From positions 1 through 9,002 of the forward strand of contig JAFZQQ010000177.1 in assembly GCA_017620315.1 (NCBI GenBank): a DNA stretch of 9,002 nt, in the 5' to 3' direction. The notes beneath the pieces were generated by a model. It saw only the letters and a program-made list of their open reading frames with translations. It did not search any database and was not told the origin of the DNA. The stretch comes from Oscillospiraceae bacterium. Its GTDB lineage: Bacteria; Bacillota; Clostridia; Oscillospirales; Oscillospiraceae. A program made the translations under genes and the position numbers. Of the stretch, positions 1 to 5,605 are shown piece after piece (within the stretch, counting starts at the first letter, position 1; the number at the start of each line of letters is the position of its first letter).

Positions 1-2
1 AT

Positions 3-1454
3 GACACCGAATTTGCGGTTCCCGTTATAGACGAGGACGGCGAAAACGTAGTCGACCACACCGTTTATAACGGCGAGCTTGTTTTGCGTAATGATGCAAA
101 CGGGAAATCATACTTGTATGATCTCCTAAATTTGGCAGAAAAAAAGAAAGCCCCTGCGCCCCCGCCCACACAGTTGGGCGACACGCCCGGCCAGAAGACC
201 GAGGAAGTGGGGACTGGCTTACCACCCACTCACACGCAGGAAGAGCTTCCTTCTAATCGAAGTGTAGCACGGTCAGAACGGGAAGTCAAGCAGGAAAACG
301 AACCCAAAGGCAGCTACTCCGTAGCACCGAAGACGGACAGCTACGGTGTCGTTCTGTCTCAGCCGCAGGCGGACTATTTCAAGAACAGTCAGGCGCGCGA
401 CGATAACGGGAACATCCTCGTCCTCTACCACGGCGGTTTCGCGACCGGCGGAAAGGGCGACGGCAATGTCTTCGGCGGACGGGGAAAGGGCTACGCCTAT
501 AACCCGAACGCGATCTATCTGACCAACAGCAAGGAGGTCGGGCGGGCCTTTGCCGGGAAGAACGGCAGACTGTACGAGCTTTACGCGAACGTGACCAACC
601 CGCTTATCCTGGACGCGCAGGGGCGGAACTACACGGATATCCCGATCCCGGAGGACGCGCCTCAGAGCTTGAAGGATTACTTTTCGATGACAGAGACCGC
701 GGACGCCGACAACCTGCCTGTGTATGCCGAGAAATATGGTTACATTATGCCCGAGACCGGCGGGATCAATATGCAGACCGAACCGACGGACGCGCAGTAT
801 GCAGCGTTGCGTCGGTTCATCAGCAAGAACCGCGGAGAAGTCGTAGTCGACTACGACAACGCGCAGGGTGATTTGCGCAGAATGATTGCACGGGAAAAGC
901 CGTTATTTCCACATCCAGCATATCAGCTTTTTCGACGGCGTCATTCCGATTTTTTTCTGAAGGCGCAGGGAGCTTTGATTATCCTTCTCCACCTGGCCAA
1001 ACGGGATGAAGCCCCGCTCCATCGTTTTGGAAATGAGCATTTTTTCCAGCGCGGTAGCATAGCCGCAGCGCCGAAACTCGGGGAGAATATAAAGAAGCCC
1101 CATGCTTCCCTCAAGATGCTCGCCGATAAAGCCGATCAGCCTGTTCTGAGCATAGCCGAGGAAAAGCGATTTCCTTTCCACGACCATTGCCATTTCCCCG
1201 GGACTGATCAGGTCATAGCAGCCGGTCAGAAACGGAAGATCGCCTGCGTCGGCCGTCCGCACCGAGACGCAGGCGTCTGCGGAAGGTGGTTTGCCGTAAT
1301 ACGCGACTTGACGGCATTCCAGCTTTTCGGTAAAGCCATACCTTTTAAATACAGTTCTGCCGAGCGCAAGATCGGGTATCATCAGAAGCCTGCAGCCATC
1401 CGCATATTTGTCAAGCAGCGAGAGCCCGTCCGCAGCATCCTTGCAGGCCAGTAA
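3..1454 (+). CDS. Polyvalent phage/ICE-type protein, C-terminal part, truncated: nuclease-like end plus ART-like domain
   Basis: The frame is open at the left edge, so the true start lies outside; TTG at 84 is not a convincing start. Codons 3-140 read like the end of a phage-type Barnase/EndoU/RelE-like nuclease domain (VYNGELVLRND, SYLYDLLNL). A charged, Pro-rich linker follows (KKKAPAPPPTQ). From about 340 an ART-PolyVal-like domain (ADP-ribosyltransferase fold found in polyvalent proteins of phages and conjugative elements) is recognisable by YGVVLSQPQADYFKNS, the VLYHGG motif, AIYLTNSKEVGRAFAG and YELYANVTNPLIL. Such proteins are thought to travel with, or be injected by, the element; activity here is unproven. 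Element-like reading ends near 870-900 (EVVVDYDNAQGDLRR). The rest, to the stop at 1452-1454, is only the antisense of the acetyltransferase gene, so the native C-terminus is missing. Probably a non-functional remnant. Domain calls are from pattern recognition; ART is firmer than nuclease. Confidence 0.7.
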   Translation, partial: DTEFAVPVIDEDGENVVDHTVYNGELVLRNDANGKSYLYDLLNLAEKKKAPAPPPTQLGDTPGQKTEEVGTGLPPTHTQEELPSNRSVARSEREVKQENEPKGSYSVAPKTDSYGVVLSQPQADYFKNSQARDDNGNILVLYHGGFATGGKGDGNVFGGRGKGYAYNPNAIYLTNSKEVGRAFAGKNGRLYELYANVTNPLILDAQGRNYTDIPIPEDAPQSLKDYFSMTETADADNLPVYAEKYGYIMPETGGINMQTEPTDAQYAALRRFISKNRGEVVVDYDNAQGDLRRMIAREKPLFPHPAYQLFRRRHSDFFLKAQGALIILLHLAKRDEAPLHRFGNEHFFQRGSIAAAPKLGENIKKPHASLKMLADKADQPVLSIAEEKRFPFHDHCHFPGTDQVIAAGQKRKIACVGRPHRDAGVCGRWFAVIRDLTAFQLFGKAIPFKYSSAERKIGYHQKPAAIRIFVKQREPVRSILAGQ

Positions 1455-1574
1455 TAACGCCCCGCTTACGCAGTCGCGCACAAGCAGAGCGTCTTCGCGC
1501 TGAACAAGCAGTTTTCCCGTTCCACGCTTCAGCACGCGATCTATGCCGAGGTACTCAACCCTGGAAAGCTCCAT
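903..1574 (-). CDS. GNAT-family N-acetyltransferase
   Basis: A 223-residue protein. Its C-terminal half has the GNAT layout: a strand-rich stretch (LIGFIGEHLEGSMGLLYILPEFR, about 146-168), the acetyl-CoA pyrophosphate-binding loop R-R-C-G-Y-A at 168-173 (family pattern Q/R-x-x-G-x-G/A), and a late VEKDNQSSLRLQKKIGM segment (195-211) that matches motif B, where an Asn and a following helix pack on CoA. The N-terminal 100 residues look like a second, degenerate GNAT-like half. The family transfers an acetyl group from acetyl-CoA to amines; the substrate cannot be read from sequence. The ATG at 1574 is supported by a GGAGG Shine-Dalgarno 7 nt upstream. The gene is monocistronic. Its stop codon lies within a few bases of the point where the opposing ART gene loses its identity, and I see no terminator hairpin beyond it, which suggests it arrived by insertion or rearrangement. 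Confidence 0.85.
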   Translation of the reverse strand: MELSRVEYLGIDRVLKRGTGKLLVQREDALLVRDCVSGALLLACKDAADGLSLLDKYADGCRLLMIPDLALGRTVFKRYGFTEKLECRQVAYYGKPPSADACVSVRTADAGDLPFLTGCYDLISPGEMAMVVERKSLFLGYAQNRLIGFIGEHLEGSMGLLYILPEFRRCGYATALEKMLISKTMERGFIPFGQVEKDNQSSLRLQKKIGMTPSKKLICWMWK

Positions 1575-1599
1575 CAGCCGCCTCCGAATCTGTTGATTT

Positions 1600-1615
1600 T
1601 CTGATCCATATCAGA
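1600..1615. promoter_or_regulatory. Short palindrome upstream of the acetyltransferase gene
   Basis: TCTGAT-CCAT-ATCAGA is a 6+6 bp inverted repeat centred about 34 bp upstream of the GNAT start codon and just outside its ribosome binding site. It could be an operator or a small leader hairpin. No convincing -10/-35 pair was found around it, so the promoter of the acetyltransferase gene is not assigned. Confidence 0.25.
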
Positions 1616-1762
1616 GTCTAAAAGAAAAAACAGAGATATAAAGATAGGCTAATGACGAATATTACAAAGAATACTATAGAACGCCGATGGTAATTGGTTA
1701 AACCGACAAGATGAAGCCTGAAAAGCAATAGAATTATTTAACAATAAGTCCATATACTACCC

Positions 1763-1791
1763 TTCCGGAGGTACCAACTTGGTACCCGGAA
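1763..1791. repeat. Partition-site-like palindrome 1, downstream of the par operon
   Basis: The core GGTACCAACTTGGTACC at 1770-1786 is an 8+8 bp palindrome around a single central base (1778). It is the same motif as the four sites upstream of parA. Outer TTCCG (1763-1767) and CGGAA (1787-1791) extend the pairing with a 2-nt bulge, so in RNA read from the minus strand it could also fold as a hairpin just after the last gene of the operon. There is no T-run, so I do not call it an intrinsic terminator. A copy at each end of the operon fits a ParB-type or RHH-type DNA-binding site (inference). Confidence 0.65.
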
Positions 1792-1814
1792 ATGACTATT
1801 GTGAGCTGAAAACT

Positions 1815-2129
1815 TCAGAGATACAGCGCATAGTACAATGCAGTTCTCAGACAATCGGTTTTTGTTGACCCACGCAGCGAGGCCTGTCTGTCCAGCTGCT
1901 CGACGCTTTCCCCGGAGAGAGAAAAGGAGGTGCGAATATCCTGTGGAAGATGAAGCTCCCCGGCGTCGACGGCAGGGTATAATTCCGGCCGGTTGAGAAA
2001 GGAAAGCAGAATAAATTGAACGGAGGCAGAATCGGACATTGCCCCCGTTCGCTTTGTATATGCGGACAAGCGGCAGAGCATATCGCTTGAAAGACGGATC
2101 GACAACCGTTTAAATGCCTTAACCCGCAT
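1815..2129 (-). CDS. Small tandem ribbon-helix-helix (RHH) DNA-binding protein, third gene of the par operon
   Basis: A 104-residue protein starting 8 nt after the parB stop, so very likely cotranscribed and translationally linked; the nearest purine-rich ribosome binding sequence lies in the end of parB. Two segments match the RHH plan (a strand followed by two helices): KRLSIRLSSDMLCRLSAYTK... (about 7-45) and IRTSFSLSGESVEQLDRQAS... (about 67-104). From the Ser that ends each strand, both run 16 residues to the same Gly (RTG / LRG) and then into a hydrophobic helix (SVQFILLSFL / CLRTALYYAL). RHH proteins bind DNA as dimers through the paired strand, so one chain with two motifs could form a pseudo-dimer. 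In plasmid partition operons RHH proteins act as centromere binders or repressors of the operon, which is the likely role here. Family assignment is by fold pattern only. Confidence 0.7.
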   Translation of the reverse strand: MRVKAFKRLSIRLSSDMLCRLSAYTKRTGAMSDSASVQFILLSFLNRPELYPAVDAGELHLPQDIRTSFSLSGESVEQLDRQASLRGSTKTDCLRTALYYALYL

Positions 2130-2137
2130 TTTTATCT

Positions 2138-3199
2138 CTACCCTTCCCTGCTGCCGTTATCTGAGTCTGCGGAAAGCAGTTTGAGCTCATCCTGCAGAGC
2201 CAGAAGCTCGGAATACAGCTTGTTGATGCGGCGAAGGATCAGCTTTTCGCGTTTTTCGTCTTTTATGCTTCCGGCGTCGCGTATATCTGACAGGACGTTT
2301 TTGCAGCACTCCTCTATGCCGGCGGCGCCTTCACTGACGCTCGAAAACCTTTTGACGGTATTCCCTGCCGATTGGCGCGGTCTGGGCGCTTCGTTTCCGG
2401 CCGGAGCGGTCAGGCTGATCTGATACTGAGCAAGCAATCTTGACATGATCGGAAACGCCAGCGTTTCGTTTTCGTCACTGCTGTCCCAATTATTATATAT
2501 GTATTTCTGAGCCGGCTCGTCCAGCTTTGCGATCTCGTGCGCGACGTTTGTTGCGATCCGCTCCGCCCTGAAGAGTGTCATGAGCTCCGGGATCAGCGAC
2601 GAGTGGATCTTCTCAAAGCGGCTGATCTCTGAGTTGCTCACACCGAGGCGCTCCATCAGATACTGGCGGATGTTTACGATGGTCTCTCCCCTTTCGCGGC
2701 GTTCCTCGGCGCACTGCCGCATTTCAACGATCTCCATCATTCGGTTGAAGTCGGTTTTATCCCTTTGAAGATTATCCAGGATAAGCGCTTCACGCTCTTC
2801 TATAGAATCAGCAATATTGTCGCGGATGATGCATGGAATGTATTCACCGTCATAACCGTATTTCTCAATTGCCATGTCATTTGCCGCATAACGTCTGTGT
2901 CCGCTGGTGATCACATACTGCCCGTCAGGCCGCTGACGCAAAAGCAGCGGCTGCTGTATTCCGCGCTCGGAGATATCCTTCGCCAGCGCGTCCAATTCCC
3001 TGACGTCATATACGATCTCGTTTCTGGGGCTCTTGACAATTTTAGTCCGTTTGATTTTAGTAACGCGCTCGCCGGTTATCTGTTCCTTCGATGTATCGTT
3101 GAGTATATCGATGTTGGGCTCTTCCGGTTTGTCTGTCATCTGCGAGAACATCGCTCCGCCCATTTTTTCACTAAGATTGAATGTATTCTTCTTGGCCAT
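2138..3199 (-). CDS. parB: ParB-family partition protein (CTP-binding clamp type)
   Basis: A 353-residue protein. After a charged N-terminal tail comes the ParB/sulfiredoxin-like domain (about 60-150): IVYDVRELDALAKDISERGIQQP, then SGHRRYAA at 99-106, equivalent to the GERRxRA nucleotide-binding box of ParB CTPases, with His in place of Glu. A helix-turn-helix region follows (about 165-205, IRQYLMERLGVSNSEISRFEKI), expected to read the centromere. A variable linker (GNEAPRPRQS) leads to a C-terminal helical, coiled-coil-like end (KLILRRINKLYSELLALQDELKLLS) suited to dimerisation. The ATG at 3199 is set by GGAGG six bases upstream. It lies 41 bp after parA and 8 bp before the RHH gene, on the same strand. 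Role: loads on the partition site and works with ParA to segregate the replicon or element. The substituted box and the non-chromosomal palindromes point to a plasmid/ICE rather than host ParB. Confidence 0.92.
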   Translation of the reverse strand: MAKKNTFNLSEKMGGAMFSQMTDKPEEPNIDILNDTSKEQITGERVTKIKRTKIVKSPRNEIVYDVRELDALAKDISERGIQQPLLLRQRPDGQYVITSGHRRYAANDMAIEKYGYDGEYIPCIIRDNIADSIEEREALILDNLQRDKTDFNRMMEIVEMRQCAEERRERGETIVNIRQYLMERLGVSNSEISRFEKIHSSLIPELMTLFRAERIATNVAHEIAKLDEPAQKYIYNNWDSSDENETLAFPIMSRLLAQYQISLTAPAGNEAPRPRQSAGNTVKRFSSVSEGAAGIEECCKNVLSDIRDAGSIKDEKREKLILRRINKLYSELLALQDELKLLSADSDNGSREG

Positions 3200-3240
3200 G
3201 TTGGTCCTCCATGTGTTGATTCACTTGGGTCAGCCGAGGC

Positions 3241-4056
3241 TTAGAGGAATTCGTTCAGCTCGTTTGGCAAATCGTCGGGATAAGGGAATTTTTCACCCAA
3301 ATATTCGGCTGCAAGATTTGCCATATCGTGCGTTCCCTTTGAATCGGGCTCGTACTCCTCAAACATGAGATTCGCCGCGCGGGAGTATTCTGCAAGTGCG
3401 GAGCTTTCCCTGATGTAAGTTCTGAATCTGGGGATTGCCAGCTTTTGCGTAAGCAGCTGACGGTCTATATTTTTGCGGCTGATTCTTGTGAAAATCACGC
3501 CACGGATCGTCAGATGGTCGTTATAATACTGTTGTATTGTATTGACCATATTTATAATATGGTTGACGCCGTCTATAGCGTCCATATTGGCTGGACATGG
3601 GATCAATACCTCGTCGCTGCACGCAAGCGCGTTGATAACGAGTATAGCGTTCGTAACGGTCGGAGGGCAGTCAATGAAACAGTAGTCAAATTGGTCATTG
3701 ATTTTTTTGAGCTGAAGCTTCAGCCGGTTTTGCTGCGGAAGCAGATCATCAGACTTGATATCCTTTTCTGTTTTACCCAAGGATTCATTTCCCGGCAATA
3801 AATACAGGTTATCGATTCGAGTTTTAACGACAAAATCCTTTGGATCAGAGTCCAGGTCCAGAAGGACCCTGGATGAGCCGGCATCGTCGTTTGAGGGGCG
3901 ACGCAGCTCGAAAAAGTTTGAAAGGTTACCTGAACTGTCCAAATCAATGAGCAAAACCTTTTTGTTGTATTTTGTTGCCAAAAGATATCCGAGATTTCTG
4001 CATATTGTTGTCTTGCAGACGCCGCCTTTTTGATTTACTATTGTTGCAATGTTCAC
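3241..4056 (-). CDS. parA: ParA-family partition ATPase
   Basis: I choose GTG at 4056 (271 residues) because GGAGG at 4064-4068 sits 7 nt upstream and the protein then begins as the family does, MNIATIVNQKGG. A longer open frame to 4095 would add 13 residues with no function. The deviant Walker A motif is KGGVCKTT at 10-17: signature Lys10 and catalytic Lys15 are present, but the usual Gly before Lys15 is Cys14. Walker A' is LLIDLDSSGN (35-44; usually DxDPQGN) and Walker B is FIDCPPT (127-133). There is no N-terminal HTH, as in short Soj-like or type Ib ParA proteins, so autoregulation by ParA itself is less likely. ParA binds DNA non-specifically as an ATP dimer and moves ParB-bound centromeres. 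It is the first gene of the operon with parB and the RHH gene. The Walker A change may slow or alter ATP hydrolysis; see findings. Confidence 0.93.
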   Translation of the reverse strand: MNIATIVNQKGGVCKTTICRNLGYLLATKYNKKVLLIDLDSSGNLSNFFELRRPSNDDAGSSRVLLDLDSDPKDFVVKTRIDNLYLLPGNESLGKTEKDIKSDDLLPQQNRLKLQLKKINDQFDYCFIDCPPTVTNAILVINALACSDEVLIPCPANMDAIDGVNHIINMVNTIQQYYNDHLTIRGVIFTRISRKNIDRQLLTQKLAIPRFRTYIRESSALAEYSRAANLMFEEYEPDSKGTHDMANLAAEYLGEKFPYPDDLPNELNEFL

Positions 4057-4099
4057 AATTGTTCCTCCGAAGTTATGACGTTTTTGATTTTGCACTTCT

Positions 4100-4128
4100 A
4101 TTCTAAATTCTTGAATTTACCTTGTCAA
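4100..4128 (-). promoter_or_regulatory. Promoter of the parA-parB-RHH operon
   Basis: On the minus strand, TTGACA (4128-4123) is separated by 17 bp from TAGAAT (4105-4100): a perfect sigma-A -35 and a 5/6 -10 at ideal spacing. The expected transcription start is near 4093, giving a leader of about 36 nt before the GTG start with its GGAGG. The first palindromic repeat begins about 43 bp upstream of the -35. Confidence 0.8.
4104..4119. promoter_or_regulatory. Candidate operator inside the par promoter
   Basis: TAAATTC-TT-GAATTTA is a perfect 7+7 bp palindrome that fills most of the -10/-35 spacer and touches the -10. A bound repressor here would block RNA polymerase. The motif differs from the GGTACC-type repeats, so a different protein (perhaps the tandem RHH protein) may read it. 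This is inferred from position and symmetry; AT-rich palindromes also occur by chance. Confidence 0.45.
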
Positions 4129-4170
4129 GTGTTTGATGTCGAATATATTGACTGAAAATGATCTTTTTTT

Positions 4171-4191
4171 GAAGTACCGAGTTGGTACCTC
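4171..4191. repeat. Partition-site-like palindrome 2 (hybrid, imperfect)
   Basis: Centre 4181. The left half is GAAGTACC, as at 4217, and the right half is GGTACCTC, as at 4265. The inner left base is G instead of A (core AGTACCGAGTTGGTACC), so the copy is imperfect. It is the site nearest the promoter and the weakest match of the five. Confidence 0.65.
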
Positions 4192-4216
4192 TGCCGCAAA
4201 ATAGTATATTTCAAAG

Positions 4217-4237
4217 GAAGTACCAAGTTGGTACTTC
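4217..4237. repeat. Partition-site-like palindrome 3
   Basis: A perfect palindrome with 10-bp arms (GAAGTACCAA and its complement) around one central G at 4227. It lies 46 bp from the centre of site 2 and 48 bp from site 4. Same family as the site downstream of the operon. Confidence 0.72.
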
Positions 4238-4264
4238 ATGTTGTGTCGCTGATCAGTATGTGCT

Positions 4265-4285
4265 GAGGTACCAAGTTGGTACCTC
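4265..4285. repeat. Partition-site-like palindrome 4
   Basis: A perfect palindrome with 10-bp arms (GAGGTACCAA and its complement) around one central G at 4275. Compared with site 3 it changes A to G in one arm and T to C in the mirrored position, so symmetry is kept. Outermost member of the three-site cluster upstream of the par promoter. Confidence 0.72.
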
Positions 4286-4807
4286 TCGGATATCAGATAA
4301 TGGCTTTGCGGTTTATTTGGGCAAGGCAGCACATGAATTTTAAACGTTTTTTCCGGCATTGAAAAAAGAAAAAGCAAATATCACGCAGAAAAAGATGATG
4401 CAAGGCTGGAAAAGGATGAAAAGAGTTTGCTTAGCGTACGCTCAATTGTCACGATCAAAGCACATAACGAATTATATTAAAATGATAGGTGTGTCCTGTG
4501 CATGAGCATAAAGCAAAACAAGAATTCTTTTCCGGTAAGGCCGAATGTACTTGCCAACGATTTGAGAAGTACCAACTTGGTACTTCTCAAAAAGAGAGAG
4601 AGGACATGCAAGGGGAAAAAGGATAGGGGACGGCAATAATTGAAACGAATAATGGTCATCAGCAAAAACAGTCTAAAAACATATAGAAGATTTGCTTTTA
4701 AGTCGAACAGAAATAACAGAATCCAGGTACTAAATGAAAGGATTTCTTAAATTGCAAGCTCAAACACAGTATCTTGAAAACTGAAAAACAACTATCAGGC
4801 TTGGTTC
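4286..4807. other. AT-rich non-coding region between the par control region and the scpB promoter
   Basis: Apart from the 31-bp palindrome at 4561-4591, this stretch holds no gene I can support. It is visibly richer in A and T than the flanks. It includes short perfect palindromes AGCGTACGCT (4433-4442) and AAGAATTCTT (4520-4529), of uncertain meaning. Short frames crossing it encode the GGTACC-type repeats as YQLGTS or RSTNL and look incidental. No tRNA, integrase or obvious direct-repeat attachment site was seen. It may contain the junction between mobile and housekeeping DNA. Confidence 0.5.
4561..4591. repeat. Partition-site-like palindrome 5, extended 31-bp version
   Basis: A perfect palindrome with 15-bp arms (TTTGAGAAGTACCAA and its complement) around one central C at 4576. 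The inner 17 bases match the other sites and the outer bases are unique to this copy. It lies 301 bp from site 4, deep in the non-coding region between parA and scpB. No T-run follows on either strand, so a terminator is unlikely; a high-affinity binding or nucleation site is more plausible (inference). Confidence 0.72.
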
Positions 4808-4835
4808 TTTACAAATAATATATAAGTGATATAAT
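4808..4835 (+). promoter_or_regulatory. Promoter of scpB (and probably the helicase gene)
   Basis: TTTACA (4808-4813), a 16-bp spacer and a perfect TATAAT (4830-4835). Transcription should start near 4842, leaving a leader of about 140 nt before the scpB start. No terminator hairpin or riboswitch fold was recognised in the leader. Confidence 0.7.
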
Positions 4836-4981
4836 GAAAAGGAAGAGGAATACAGAATCGTTCGAAATATCGGACAAATCGGTTCGCGGATTAAGTCAGG
4901 AACAAACGTCGAAACCCGCACTGTAAGGGCAATCGGGATGGGTAAAGGTAAGTCCGGAAGAAAAGAGGAATTTGTCGGGAA

Positions 4982-5569
4982 ATGACAGACGACGGAAATG
5001 AAAACAGCATAGTCTCCGCCGTCGAAGCGGTGCTTTTTTCCTGCGGATATCCTGTTGACTGCGAGGAGCTCTGCTATGCGCTTAATGCTGATATTAATTG
5101 TGTTGAGCGCGCGGTTGAACGGTTAAACACACGCTATTTGCAATATATAAGCGGGATAAGGGTAATCAAGCTGAACAACAGCTATCAGCTCTGCACGGAA
5201 GAGAGATTTGCGCAGCCCATAAGGAAGGCGCTTGGGCTAAAAGAACCGGCCGCGTTTTCAAAGCCGGCGCTCGAGGTTCTGCTGATCATTGCCAGCTTCC
5301 AGCCGACGACACAGCGGTTTATTGATAATATTCGCGGGGTCGACAGCTCGTACTGGGTAGAATGGCTTGTCGAGCGTGAGTTGATAGAGCCAGTCGGAAA
5401 GCTTGACCGCAGGGGGAAACCAAAGGCATACGCTACGACCATGGACTTCCTTCGCACGTTTCATCTCAGCTCGATCAAGGATCTGCCCGAAATCGGCTCG
5501 AATTCTCCCGGCGGTGCTGCATCGGTGCAAAGCGAGCTTGCCCTGGATGAGCTGGAAGGGCTGATATGA
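4982..5569 (+). CDS. scpB: Segregation and condensation protein B
   Basis: A 195-residue protein, usual length for ScpB. ScpB is a cytoplasmic, dimeric two-winged-helix (kite) protein that binds the kleisin ScpA and helps the SMC condensin organise and segregate the chromosome. The sequence shows the N-terminal winged helix (VSAVEAVLFSCGYPVDCEEL, then YQLCTEERFAQPIRKAL) and the conserved second one: PALEVLLIIASFQPTT, IRGVDSSYWVEWLVERELIEPVGKLD and KAYATTMDFLRTFHLSSIKDLPE. The ATG at 4982 is the first start in a frame that opens only after a TAA at 4949-4951; a GAGGA lies about 11 nt upstream, a modest ribosome binding site. ScpA normally precedes and overlaps scpB; here no scpA is seen and the gene has its own promoter. 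The helicase follows after 36 bp on the same strand, probably one transcript. A second ScpB-like paralogue cannot be excluded. Confidence 0.93.
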   Translation: MTDDGNENSIVSAVEAVLFSCGYPVDCEELCYALNADINCVERAVERLNTRYLQYISGIRVIKLNNSYQLCTEERFAQPIRKALGLKEPAAFSKPALEVLLIIASFQPTTQRFIDNIRGVDSSYWVEWLVERELIEPVGKLDRRGKPKAYATTMDFLRTFHLSSIKDLPEIGSNSPGGAASVQSELALDELEGLI

Positions 5570-5605
5570 ACGGCATTATCAATAGACTTAGACTGAGAGA
5601 ACAAT

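Noticed and set aside
4117..4377. An 86-residue minus-strand frame upstream of parA
   Set aside because: It crosses the palindromes and the parA -35; the repeated YQLGTS is just the translated repeat.
4433..4442. Palindrome AGCGTACGCT as another regulatory site
   Set aside because: Single short copy with no promoter nearby; consistent with chance.
4446..4478. Possible plus-strand promoter TTGTCA...TATATT
   Set aside because: The spacing is 21 bp, too long, and no supportable gene follows.
4502..4639. A 45-codon frame (MSIKQNKNSF...) on the plus strand that includes the 31-bp palindrome
   Set aside because: Ribosome binding site is poor (AGGTG about 13 nt away), no promoter fits, and a third of it is dictated by the palindrome. 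Not supportable without conservation.
4834..4926. A 30-codon leader peptide (MKRKRNTESF...) before scpB
   Set aside because: Its ATG overlaps the -10 box TATAAT, so the mRNA from that promoter would start after it.
4938..4985. A 15-codon frame ending in an ATGA overlap with the scpB start, suggesting translational coupling
   Set aside because: No ribosome binding site before its ATG; the overlap alone is easily accidental. It could be tested by leader mutagenesis.
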